The notes beneath the pieces are model-generated. The model made no database searches and was not told where the DNA came from. It was given only the letters and a program-made list of their open reading frames with translations. The position numbers and the translations under genes are program-made. 64,000 bases of DNA from assembly GCA_032690845.1 (NCBI GenBank), contig CM064429.1:14044569-14108568 (forward strand), in the 5' to 3' direction. The DNA comes from Eleusine coracana subsp. coracana. Lineage: Eukaryota > Streptophyta > Magnoliopsida > Poales > Poaceae. Shown piece by piece: positions 21,658 to 32,528 of this stretch. Numbering within the stretch: the stretch's first letter is position 1; every line of letters starts with the position of its first letter.

Positions 21658-21858
21658 TTATATATATATGTCCACATATATTTCTTGAACCCGAATCCAC
21701 ATAGCATGAACATTCTCCAACTTGTATATCTTGTCGAAGACATCCCTACTCAATGCACCGAATAAGGCTTTGGTAGCTTGGTCTTGGAGATGTAGGCATT
21801 TTTCTTGTGCTTGCGTGGTAGATTTCCTGTCAATGCTATGAGATGAACCTACATCCAC
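21658..21858 (-). pseudogene. Copia gag-like fragment of D
   Basis: About 66 codons from an ATG-led frame (MDVGSSHSIDRKS...) contain ALFGALSRDVFDKIYKLENV followed by a W-I-R-V pattern. This matches the N-terminal half of Copia gag (UBN2-type), where the motif is followed by a W. It stops at a TATATA-rich stretch and the rest of gag, including the zinc knuckle, is absent. It lies between the D primer site and the D ORF. A duplicate of it is at 12764-12964. Confidence 0.55.
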
Positions 21859-21992
21859 AACTCACCAAATTTTAGGACTCATCTCCCAAAAATATGATAT
21901 CATCGTAATATGGTGCCATCAAAATATGGTGCCTCGTATGAAGGTTGTGAAATGATAGAAAATGAGGCGCTAGAACAACCATAAGGAGATTG

Positions 21993-22005
21993 GGCTCTGA
22001 TACCA
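21993..22005 (-). other. Primer-binding site of D
   Basis: On the minus strand this reads TGGTATCAGAGCC, the standard plant initiator tRNA-Met site, two bases from the LTR end at 22008. Confidence 0.85.
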
Positions 22006-22007
22006 AT

Positions 22008-23829
22008 TGAAAGTCCTAGGATGTCGCCTAGAGTGGAGTGAATAGGCGTTCCTGAAAAATTAACAAAACTCATAGCGGAATTAAAACTGCCAAAACCGGT
22101 TGCTCCGGTTTAACAAACCGGTACCTCCAGTTTTGTCAGAGAGCTTGGCATAAAACAACAAAATGAGGAAAATAGCCTAGCTCTAAAGAGAAATAAGCTA
22201 ATAAAACAATCATAGGAACTACCCCAAATTGATTCACAGAGAATCAACCCTAAATGACAAAGTCCAAAACCAAACCTACTGGTTTCGCAAACCGGACACA
22301 CCGGGTTTTCAGGCACAGATAACAATTAATGATTTACCCACAAATTATGAAACTAAATTGACCAAGCACTTAACCAAGAAGGTAACAAGGTACAAACAAA
22401 GTAAAGTCACCAATACTTTGAATAAATACACAACAACCAAAACCGGTCTTACCGGGTTGGAAGACCGGACCCACCAGTTTTCTCAGGATAGAGAGAATGA
22501 AACAGGAAATAGAGAAACCCACTTAGTTCTAGAAATCTTAATAAATCCTGAAAGTGCATACAAGAAGTAACACAAGTAATTACAATGAAGATAAAAACAA
22601 CTACTGATGCAACCTATGAATCACAAGCAAAAGAAGTAAGAGCTTAAGGAAGCAAACCAAACAAAACACACAGAGATTTGTTTACCAAAGTTCAGATTCA
22701 CTCCTGTGAACCCTACCTCTCCGTTGAGGAAGCTTGAGTTGCGCACAAGGAATACTCAAAGCCTCTTTCAACCGCTTTACCCGATCCACTATCTTTGCTT
22801 CTTTCCTTGCGGAGGTGAAGCGGACCTTCGCAAACTTTCCCAAGGCTCACCACAAGCTTCGGAGCTCTGGGCGATGCCTAGCAGTCTAGGAGGTTTCACC
22901 TCCAAGAGTAACAAATGCTTCACGGATTAGCACCACAATGCTCAGATGCTCAAGTGTGGGATTTTCTCTTTTGTGCTCTCAATCTCAATCTCTCTCAACC
23001 CAAATCACTCAAACCTCACAAAGAGGTGTTAGGGAGAGCTCTACAAGGCTTTGGATGTATTTTCTTTATGCACATAATCAGCATCATCCAAAGGAGGGGG
23101 GACGGAAGTATTTATACTTGTTCCCCCAATAACTAGCCATTACACTGAACGAGTCAAAACCGGTCCCTCCGGTTTCCCAAACCGGTACCTCCGGTTTTCC
23201 TGAAATGTATGACCACTTATAGCTACATCTTCATGTTCCAACAATAATTGATACTTGGAAATGTTTGACCACTTATAGCTTGATCGGTCCATCGCGATTG
23301 TGCTCCACCTGCCCTTCACCATGGCTTGGGTCCCTCGGTGCCAAGACTCCATCTTGCCCTTCTCCCGTGCATGGTCCATCATGGCCAAGACATGCCAATC
23401 CTTCACCATCTTGCTATCTTGAGCCACACATAACTTTGTATCACCGTCATGCCTTCATTTGAATTCTTATTTCAAATATTGATTTGATCAAGTTGCTTTC
23501 AAAATAATTATCATAGAAGAATAGCACTTGATCACTTCCTTTTTTTTGACCATGATGACTTCACCAATTTGTTGAGACCATCTCATATCAATGGTTTTCA
23601 TGTCCCATATTCATTTCACACTTTGGCTTATCATAATGTTGCTTATATGGACCCATTTATTTGACAGTTCTCCTTTCCATCACATAGGCCCATTTTCCTT
23701 ATACAATTGTACATTACCAAAGATATTAATTTATATAACACCTATTCATATACTCACAAATAGGATTAGTCCTTTAATCACGTTGTCATACAACCACCAA
23801 AACCCACTAGGGGCATAGATGCACTTTCA
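22008..23829 (-). repeat. Element D 5' LTR
   Basis: The LTR is 1822 bp with inverted ends TGAAAGT / ACTTTCA. The primer site is adjacent on the left, confirming minus orientation. Paired ACCGGT-type motifs occur near 22095, 22280, 22440 and 23160-23200. It contains no coding region. The right flank is ATGCC; the matching flank lies outside the window. Confidence 0.82.
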
Positions 23830-24526
23830 ATGCCACTCTCCATCTTGAAGGTGCTGCTGATTTGTGGTACTACCGCCTGGAACATGATCATGGTGAACCA
23901 CCTTGGCCCGAGTTTGTGTTGCATATCAACCAGCGTTCCCCACCCCCCTACGATCAAACTCTTTGGGTGAGTTAGCAAAGCTCAACCAAGATGACTTGGT
24001 TGCTGATTATCAGGAGCAATTCTTAATGTTCTTATGCCGCTGTGACTCAATGAACGACACACATGCAAGGGATCTTTTCACTTCTGGGTTGCATCAACCT
24101 CTTCGGACAGATGTTGAACTTTGGAACCCTGCTACGCTTGAAGAAGCCATGAGTTTGGCCCGAACGTACAAATGTCATGGCAACTTCAGATCAGACTGCA
24201 AGCCACAACCACTCTGTTCTGTTAGTCCCTCTAGAGAGTAGTCAAAACTAGCAAACAAACTAAGAATGATAGCAGCTCCAACCTCAGCACCATCACGTGT
24301 CTTCAAGTTCCTGACACTAGAAGAGATGGCTGAGCGTAAAGCTAAGGGACTTTGCTTCAATTGTGATGAAAATTTTTCTATGGAACACAAGAAGGTATGT
24401 CCCCGGCTGTTTTGTATTGCACTCGACCATGATGGTGGTGGCAACATCTATGAGGATGGCAATGACGATATGCCAAAGATTCAGTCTTCCAGCTCGAGGA
24501 CGAGCTTTTCTTTGAGGGAGGGAGAG
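23830..24526 (+). pseudogene. Element E gag remnant with partial zinc knuckle
   Basis: The text WYYRLEHDHGEPPWPEF and PLRSNSLGELAKLNQDDL, then LFTSGLHQPLRTDVEL, matches chromovirus-type gag. A one-base frameshift lies at about 23930-23945, between the first two phrases. A TAG at 24239-24241 interrupts the next part, which continues in the same frame (MAERKAKGLCFNC...). The zinc knuckle is degenerate (CFNCDENFSMEHKKVC), with an abnormal spacing before the last Cys. At about 24480 gag is joined directly to the terminal pol codons. The protein cannot be functional. Confidence 0.7.
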
Positions 24527-24527
24527 A

Positions 24528-24906
24528 TGTCATGGCCGGTGGCAAGAGTAGGCAATTGAGGACATCTAAGTCAGATCAAGTTATGCAAGTTGAGTACGTT
24601 GGTATCATGTTGATGGCGGTAAGGCTAGCTGTATTGACTTTGGATCCAAGGCAAGTTAGATGTAGTTTCCACATTCGGTAGGGTTCCTTTTGGTAAGTTA
24701 ATAATAGGTTCTGTCAGGTTAGGAGATTGAGTCTGATTTTGTAGTTTGTGTATCAAGGCTACTATATAATGTTAGCCAATGTGAGGAATAAAGTAAGAAA
24801 GGTCTTGGTCTCGTCCTGTTACCTCCGTGCTTTGGTCCTCCCGTGTTCCACCCGTATAATCTATGCTCCAGAGTGCGTGCTAGTCCGTTCACCCGAAGGC
24901 ATTACA
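24528..24906 (+). repeat. Probable 3' LTR of E
   Basis: Preceded by the purine tract GAGGGAGGGAGAGA. It starts TGTCATGG and is proposed to end CATTACA, giving 379 bp, a usual length for Reina-type elements. The end is not confirmed by a second LTR or a target duplication. Confidence 0.5.
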
Positions 24907-25072
24907 GTGTTAGTATTGGGTGGTTGCTGCTCAAGTCCTTCAATTGCAGACCGGGGAATATTTCCCTGCATACGAAAATACATCGGCCCATGTGCTGGAT
25001 CATTATATATGCATCCGTGAATGATCAAAGCCCTCAAAGTATTTACCAACACAGGTGATTGATTGATCAATG
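24907..25072 (-). pseudogene. Frame G, distal segment (gag-like), split by F
   Basis: On the minus strand this continues the frame from 39136-39198 after removal of F and one copy of its duplication CAATG. The joint reads AIHHALINQSPVLVNTL without a stop. The later text PMYFRMQGNIPRSAIEG resembles the low-complexity C-terminal half of some grass gypsy gag proteins; this is a weak assignment. It ends where E begins. Confidence 0.55.
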
Positions 25073-25657
25073 TGTTGGTGTCATTGAGCGCGAGCTTTGA
25101 TGACACTAACAGAAAGAGTGAACATAAAAAGGAATTGCGAAGGGTACAAAACGGAACAAAAGGGCTCTTCTCACATATTCCCAAAAAGATTCCTCCCGTT
25201 ACAAGTAAGTAGGGGTGTTCCTTTTATAGGCCCGTACTTAGGCCATGTGCAAATGACCATTTTGTCCCAAATTACCTCCTATATTCTTCAAATATTCTGT
25301 ACACAATGGTCATAAAGGATAAATCGGTCATTTGAACACTCCTGATACCCTTTCTTGCTCCGCACACCACAACACGTGCTGGTGCCACGTGTTGCCCTCT
25401 TCGCGCCAAACAGGCTCTTGATCTTGCCCCGCGCATTGTCCCTCGAAGGATGATGGCTTCATCCTCCGAGGGTGTGGAGGTATTGCTCGAAGGGTCTTGG
25501 TTTTACTGTGGCCTCCGATGAACACCTATACCTCGAAATTATGGTTAATAATGAATAATAAATGAAAAGGATAAATAATGTGTTGACTTTGACTTTTATT
25601 TGCAGCCCGACTTTGATGAACCCTCGAAGGATGACTTGCGAAGTGATCCCCCCAACA
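25073..25657 (-). repeat. Element F 3' LTR
   Basis: The LTR is 585 bp, TGTTGGTGTCA to GATCCCCCCAACA on the plus strand. It is preceded by CAATG. Its partner at 38551 is the same length and very similar. Confidence 0.9.
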
Positions 25658-25785
25658 ATAGCCCTCGAGGGGTGGGTCCAACTTTGATGGGCCAAAACCC
25701 TCGCTTCGCTGGGATCTCTTACCAAAATGCCACCCTTCGAGCATCAAAGTTGGGCTTTTCGAACGAAGCTACCAGGGCTTCTGTC

Positions 25786-25793
25786 TATAAAAG
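25786..25793 (+). promoter_or_regulatory. TATA box for the antisense gene of F
   Basis: TATAAAAG lies about 130 bp inside the 3' LTR of F, on the strand opposite to pol, and about 520 bp before the first ATG of the antisense gene. The leader between may contain an intron; I could not define it. Confidence 0.5.
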
Positions 25794-26307
25794 GAGAATA
25801 ACTGTGGGGGAAAATTATTATTTTTACTAGTTACTTGCCCGTTGAGCTTCCACTATGCCCGCGATTATGACTAGGGTTTGAACAGTAATTGTTTCGGAAA
25901 GCGAGTCATCTTTTGGGAGCTCACCCGGCTTTCTCAAAGGTAACACTTGGCTATCTTGGGTGTCGTGGCTCTTTGTCTTCCGCTTTAAATTTTGTGTTAC
26001 TGTGGCTTCGACTCCCGAGGCTCCACAGTAAATGCTCGTCCGTTTTTACCCGACTGTATAAGCGGGGGTTGGGGGGGGGGGGGTAAAGGTCTACGAAGCT
26101 TCTGTTGCGATTTGCTTTTTAGTAGTCTAGCTTCCCCTAGCTTCGTGCGCTCACACTGCTATTTGGTGTCTTTTGGTTTTGAAGCCGCATTCAAGCTAAC
26201 TCGGTATGCGTGGATCCTTGCTTCGAAGTGTTCCTAGCAATAGTCGGGGCTAGCTTCCAGTTTCCTACGGAGCTCACCTTTTGTGTTTAATTGGAGGATC
26301 TGAAGAT

Positions 26308-29300
26308 ATGGCTTAAGTTACGCAAACTGCTCGCCCTGACGAGGCTGCCACTGAGGAAAACCTGCCTTCGATGGCTGTCGACGCCGCTGCAGGTGAGGGC
26401 GACACCGAGGCGGAATTTGCTAGGAGCTTGGAGGATAACCTTACTGCTGCTCCCGAACGGCTGAGTCATGATCATGGTCGGGAACCATCAAAAGAGGTTG
26501 AAGATAATGAAGAAGAGGACGATGAGGAAGAGGAGGAGGATGAGGAGGACGATGAGGAAGGGGGTGGTGACAGGGATTCCGCTCCTCGAGGTGTTGGGAG
26601 GGTAGCCACCAACACCCAAGGGCAAGGTTCAAGCCGTAGGGTTCGGAGCTCTGGTCCGGTGGACGAGGACCTAGCGGACGTGGATGCAGATATCAGCGAT
26701 CTACTGCCCGCTGATGATTTTTACCAGTCAAAGGGCCGAAAGGGGAAGGGGAAAGACCATGAGGGATCCAGACCTCGGACCTCCGTTTTCGGGCGCTCTC
26801 GCCTTGATGCCCCCAAACTACACACGCTTGCCGAGTTAGGGTGTTTTCCCTTCGGAGGAACCCGACTGGCTGGTCAGGAGGTCACCCTGTGCCCTGCTGA
26901 AGACGAGGCCGTGGTTTTTGAAGACCACTTCACTGCTGGCCTTCACTTTCCTGCTCAACCTTCGTGAAGGATGTGTTGAGCAAGTTCAACGTGCAGCTGC
27001 ATCACATCAGCCCCAGCGGGATGGCTATGCTAAGCAAATTCGCCTGAGGCGTGCTGAGTTATCAGGGCCAGCCTGATATCGAAGTATTCTACAAATACTA
27101 CTGCGCTCACTATCAGCCAAAGACTATCAAGATTGATGGCGTGGTGCATGAGGCTCACTTTGGCTGCGTAAGCTTCATGCCTCGCTTCAAGCGTGATAAT
27201 CAATTTGTTAAGTGCAGCCGAAACTGCTAGAGTGACAAGTGGCATGAGTGTTGGTTGTACGTGAAGGTTTCCGCGGAAACTGCTCCTGCGGAAGAGGGAG
27301 GGGCGACTACTTTTCCTTTAGCTTCAAAGCTAACTCATTGCGAACCTCGGTCCACGGAAGGCAGGGTTCCCAAGGACTGTAAGAACGAGGCTGCCTTCCG
27401 CGTCGCTACCTTCAACTCAAGCGGTCGGGACCTCGTCGAAGCGTTCATGGCTGCGAATATGTGGCCACTACGCGAGGGGTGTTTAATTCTTGGGTTTATT
27501 CAGAAGAAGATCCCCTCGCGGTCCGACATTACCATACCTTTCCCGGAGGTGCCCGTGGACAAACGGGGTTTTGGTGATGAAGAGTTTTTGGTTTTCCTGC
27601 ATTGCGCCAGCGAGGCTGTGGTGGGGCCTTACACTCACGAGGAGCACAAGCACACCTACGAGTGGACTTTGCACAGCGGCCGGCTTAATCGTGTCCTGAC
27701 ATTGGGCGGTGTGAATTACACCGCTCGTGTCGTGCAAGGACCTCGGATGAAGCAGAATCGGCCCCTTGGAAATGTTGGTTCAGATGTTGGGAAGGCAACA
27801 GGTTCCAAAAAAGCCAGGAAGGAGAAGTGTCCGCCGAAGCCTTCCCTGCAGATTGGGAAAAGGAAAAGGGAGGAGGAAGCTTCGAAGGTCCCTCCGAAGC
27901 GTGCACTAGCTAAAGAACCCCACTGGGACTCTTCGAGCTCGTCTGCCCTCGGCCTCCGTGACATTGGGACGTTCGTGCGCACCGACGCGATGGCAGATAC
28001 CTTCGACGGTGACGACGATGAGGAGGATGACGTGGTGGTGGTGTCTCCCCCTACAGCGGGCGGTGCTGCTGATGCGCCAGTTTCAAGTCCCTCCGTTATT
28101 CCCGTGAGGAGTCGGGCTATGGATACGGAGGCCGCGGACACCCTTGCAGGTCTTAAGGAAAACTTTTCTGCTCGCACTGGACCATCAAGTCCAAGTCAAC
28201 TTTTGATTGGGGCTGGAGCCTCTGGAGGGTCTGCTGGTAGAGGCTTGGGGCTGCCCGAGGGGTATGAGGATTTTGCTGATTCCCAGGCTTAGGCTAACCT
28301 ATGCTCGGCTCCTGATGCTTTCATAGCCGAGGGGGCTCAGCTGTTTGGAGCCGGGGACTTGCAGCGCAATCTCTGCCATGTTTTGAGACATGTAAGTATG
28401 CTTGGCTTTGATAGTGTATGAAAAACATTCTACTATTTTTATTGAGTTTTGCGACAGGGTTATCTTGACTATTGTTTTGTTTCAGGCCCACACCCTCGCG
28501 CGGATTTCTTCTGAGAAGACTTGCATGGAGCTAGCTTCGTTGGAGAAGGAGAAGAATTCGCTTGCAACAGAGAACATGTTGCTGAAGGAGAAGCTTAATA
28601 GCCTTCGGTCTGCAAAGGATGAGGCTGCACTTGAAGCTATGCGCATGCAAAAGGAGCTTAATGCTTTGCGAGCTGAGGTTGCTGAACTAAAGACCGGCTT
28701 AAGTCGCGTGGAAGCTGCTGAGGCTAAGATCGCAGCTTTGGAAAATGAGAACATAGCCTTGAAGCATGACCGATCGACTCGCAACTATGATTTCGCTGCC
28801 CAAGCTGTATCCGCACACCAGCAGTATTGCGAGGCTTTAGGTTATGTTGGTGCTGAGCCCATGTCATTGACCGACGGGGCCGTAATCACCGAAGCTGTTT
28901 TCTTTGGGTGGCTAAAGTCTGAGTTCGAAGCTCTCCCATGGGTGATGGACAAGCGCAGCAACTTCGGTGCGCTGCATACTGCGGAGGCCGCTTTTGGGCT
29001 GCCGGAACGCGAAGGCTATGATCACTTCCATGCTCTAGGAAGGCGCAACTTTCCGATTGGGGCGGACGCTCGGGACGGCTTGTCACCGGAGGCCATCGCC
29101 GCGGCTAAGCACGTCGCGATGAAACTCTGGCGCGATCACGGCCGTGAAGCCGCTAGACAGGCTGCCATTGAGAAACTGGCTCAGGTTATACTTCTGTTTG
29201 TGCATTGTATTTTCATTTATTCGTGTGACGTTCGAAGTTGAAAATGATTGTTCTTGTGTAGATGCATGGCTCTTCGAGGAGCGGTGACGGCCAGGCTGAA

Positions 29301-30228
29301 GATCCTTCGGGGGGCCAAGGGACTTCAAGGAACGCCGCCGAGAAGGTTGGAACTTCGGAGGGTGGATCAAAGGCCGCACCGAGTGAGGTTTAGGATTATT
29401 TGTAGTTGTTGTGTTGATGTAACATACTTTTTGGGAGGTCCTGAGGGAAATTTTGTAACTATAATTTTGACATGCCTACTTCACCCTGCGCAGGTGTCCT
29501 TCGTGTCGCCTGCGCGGCACTCCGAAGAGGATGCTTCTAGTGGATCTTCCGCGTTGCGCACGTTGGACTTGATGAGCGAAGGGTCCCAATCTTTAATGGA
29601 TGATGCTTCCGTATCAACGCCTGCTTCGAGTAGTTCTAAGGCTAGTTTGACCGGTTTTGAAGCGTTAGATGTTGCAGCGGAGGCTGAAAGATTTGAGTAC
29701 CCCGAGCGCGTATCTTCGTGCAAAGCGCGCTTGGTGACTTTGGATGCCGGTGTGGTTTGTGTGGGGGATTATTCCCACGTATTCACTCGTGGCGCTTCAT
29801 CTAGTGTGTCATCCACACTTGGCCGTTGGGGTAGGGGTAGGTCTCGTGGTGGAGGAGTCTCCGTAGACAGACTGCGCAGGGAGCGAGGACCGGGATGTCC
29901 GCATCTGAAGCAAAGCGAGAAATCCTTGAGCACCGAAGGTTCCGGCGCCTCGATTCCACGGCTGTCCCGTCTGTGGCTTGCTGTGGCGAAGCGGTCAATT
30001 ATCTCCGTGCTGAATTCACCGACGAAGATTGCTAAATCCTTTTCGCAAGCGCCGATTCTAACTAGTGAAAATGCTCAAGATTCAGGTGTCTTTGGTTTCG
30101 GGGGCTCGAGACCTAATCCTTGCCCTCCTCCGCCTGGTTACACCGCCGATAAATGGTTGGTTTTGCTTCCCCGGTTGTTAGCCTCTGGGGTTGTTGTAAA
30201 AGAAGAACCCATTGATTATGATTTGTGA
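26308..30228 (+). pseudogene. Antisense gene of F: gypsy-type transposon protein with coiled coil, four or more exons
   Basis: Text is coding-like over ~3.9 kb on the strand opposite to pol. From ATG 26308 (third codon TAA; an ATG at 26371 is in the same frame) there is a long acidic N-terminus. A domain resembling Pfam 'putative gypsy type transposon' (Transposase_28) runs about 26800-27300, around HFTAGLHFP and KDVLSKFNVQLHH. A nuclear-type basic and acidic region follows, then a heptad-rich coiled coil at 28490-28790. Introns with GT..AG fit at about 28391-28485, 29185-29261 and 29390-29493. Damage: a one-base frameshift near 26963, TGA near 27045 and TAG near 27228. It is the counterpart of the antisense gene reported in Grande-type elements. 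Its function is unknown. Confidence 0.68.
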
Positions 30229-30300
30229 TGTAAACATTCATTAGCTGCAATTGTAATAAATTATGTCTTGTCATGCTTGTGTTGCTATGATTTGCTTAGC

Positions 30301-32528
30301 GCTGACGTCGAATTTTGAAAAACACCACCGTCTCCCTTGAATTGCTAAAGGCGAGGTATTCTAGGACGAACCTTTCGACGGGATTTGGGCTGCAACGAGC
30401 TCCTTAGCGTTTTTTGCTAATTTTTTTGAAAAGCACCACCCTTCCTGTTGAATTGCTAGGGGCGAGGTATTTTAGGGCGAACCCTTTGACGGGTTTGGGC
30501 TACAACGAGCCCCTTAGCATTTTTTTGCTAAATTTTTTGAAAAACGCCACCCTTCACCTCAAAGTGTTAGGGGCGAGGGGTTTTAGGGCGAACCCTCTGA
30601 CGGGTTTGAGCTGCAACGAGCCCCTTAGCATTTTTTCGCTAAGTTTTTTGAAGAACACCACCCCCCCTTCGAAGTGCTAGGGGCGAGGTGTTTTAAGGCG
30701 AACCCTTTGACGGGTTTGGGCTGCAACGAGCCCCTTAGCATTTTTTCGCTACGTTTTTGGAAAAACGCCACCCTCCCCCTCGAAGTGCTAGGGGCGAGGT
30801 GTTTTAGAGCGAACCCTTTGACGGGTATGGGCTGCAACGAGCCCCTTAGCATTTTTTCGCTAAGTTTTTTTAAAAACGCCACCCTCCCCCTCGAAGTGCT
30901 AGGGGCGAGGTGTTTTAGGGCGAACCCTTTGACGGGTTTGGGCTGCAACGAGCCCCTTAGCATTTTTTCGCTAAGTTTTTTTGAAAAACACCACCCTCCC
31001 CCTCAAAGTGTTAGGGGCGAGGTGTTTTAGGGCGAACCCTTTGACGGGTTTGGGCTGCAACGAGCCCCTTAGCATTTTTTCGCTATGTTTTTTGAAAAAC
31101 GCCACCCTTCCCCTCGAAGTGCTAGGGGCGAGGTGTTTTAAGGCGAACCCTTTGACGGGTTTGGGCTGCAACGAGCCCCTTAGCATTTTTTCGCTAAGTT
31201 TTTTGAAAAACGCTACCCTCCCCCTCGAAGTGCTACGGGCGAGGTGTTTTAGGGCGAACCCTTTGACGGGTTTGGGCTAGAACGAGCCCCTTAGCATTTT
31301 TTTGCTAAGTTTTTTGAAAAACGCCACCCTCCCCCTCGAAGTGCTAGGGGCGAGGTGTTTTAAGGCGAACCCTTTGACGGGTTTGGGCTGCAACGAGCCC
31401 CTTAGCATTTTTTCACTAAGTTTTTGGAAAAACGTCACCCTCCCCCTCGATGTGCTAGGGCGAGGTGTTTTAGGGCGAACCCTTTGATGGGTTTGGGCTG
31501 CAATAGCCCCTTAGCATTTTTGCGCTAAGTTTTTTGAAAAACGCCACCCTCCCCCTCGAAGTGCTAGGGGTGAGGTGTTTTAGGGCGAACCCTTTGATGG
31601 GTATGGGCTGCAACGAGCCCCTTAGCATTTTTTCGCTAAGTTTTTTGAAAAACGCCACCCTCCCCCTCGAAGTGCTAGGGGCGAGGTGTTTTATGGCGAA
31701 CCCTTTGACGGGTTTGGGCTGCAACGAGCCCCTTAGCATTTTTTCGCTAAGTTTTTTGAAAAACGCCACCCTCCCCCTCGAAGTGCTAGGGGTGAGGTGT
31801 TTTAGGGCGAACCCTTTGATGGGTATGGGCTGCAACGAGCCCCTTAGCATTTTTTCGCTAAGTTTTTTGAAAAACGCCACCCTCCCCCTCGAAGTGCTAG
31901 GGGCGAGGTGTTTTATGGCGAACCCTTTGACGGGTTTGGGCTGCAACGAGCCCCTTAGCATTTTTTCACTAAGTTTTTGGAAAAACGTCACCCTCCCCCT
32001 CGATGTGCTAGGGCGAGGTGTTTTAGGGCGAACCCTTTGATGGGTTTGGGCTGCAATAGCCCCTTAGCATTTTTGCGCTAAGTTTTTTGAAAAACGCCAC
32101 CCTCCCCCTCGAAGTGCTAGGGGTGAGGTGTTTTAGGGCGAACCCTTTGATGGGTATGGGCTGCAACGAGCCCCTTAGCATTTTTTCGCTAAGTTTTTTG
32201 AAAAACGCCACCCTCCCCCTCGAAGTGCTAGGGGCGAGGTGTTTTATGGCGAACCCTTTGACGGGTTTGGGCTGCAACGAGCCCCTTAGCATTTTTTCGC
32301 TAAGTTTTTTGAAAAACGCCACCCTCCCCCTCGAAGTGCAAGGGGCGAGGTGTTTTATGGCGAACCCTTTGACGGGTTTGGGCTGCAACGAGCCCCTTAG
32401 CATTTTTTCGCTAAGTTTTTTGAAAAACGCCACCCTCCCCCTCGAAGTGCAAGGGGCGAGGTGTTTTATGGTGAACCCTTTGACGGGTATCGGCTGCAAC
32501 GAGCCCCTTAGCATTTTTTCGCTAAGTT
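30301..32528. repeat. 111-bp tandem array, about 20 copies, inside F
   Basis: The unit contains CGAAGTGCTAGGGGCGAGG and CAACGAGCCCCTTAGC. CGAAGTGC recurs at 30669, 30781 and 30892, giving a 111-bp period. Because 111 is 37 codons, long frames stay open on both strands; these are by-products of the period and I do not call genes. A higher-order block of five units is repeated, with the variant CGATGTGCTAGGG at 31448 and 32001 (553 bp apart). The first monomers (30301-30650) are the most diverged. GCTAGGGGC and GCCCCTTAGC within the unit can pair. Confidence 0.9.

Larger units (their letters stand above)
1..23829 (-). mobile_element. Element D: Copia-type, apparently non-autonomous LTR element (left end outside window)
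   Basis: D reads right to left: 5' LTR (22008-23829), primer-binding site (21993-22005), a short Copia gag-like fragment, then a long frame for a plant transposon-type protein. No Copia protease, integrase or RT is visible in the part present. D is split by C (9740-20299) and by A with B inside it (244-9102). Each insertion has a perfect 5-bp target duplication in D (ATCCA and CTGTT). The 3' LTR lies left of base 1. Assignment to Copia rests on the LTR ends, the tRNA-Met primer site and the gag fragment; the large extra frame is not typical Copia and may be captured. Confidence 0.7.
23830..24906 (+). mobile_element. Element E: truncated Reina-like Ty3/gypsy element (gag plus 3' LTR)
   Basis: Gag coding DNA is interrupted on the left by D. 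After the gag zinc knuckle the sequence jumps to the last codons of pol (QLEDELFFEGGRDVM in another frame), a purine tract and a short LTR starting TGTCATGG at 24528. Nearly all of pol is therefore deleted. The LTR end at 24906 (CATTACA) is inferred from its inverted match to TGTCATG. The other LTR lies outside the window. Confidence 0.65.

Noticed and set aside
26640..30228. A host gene for a coiled-coil protein
   Set aside because: It lies within the LTRs and target duplication of F, opposite to pol, and carries a gypsy-type transposon domain; it belongs to the element.
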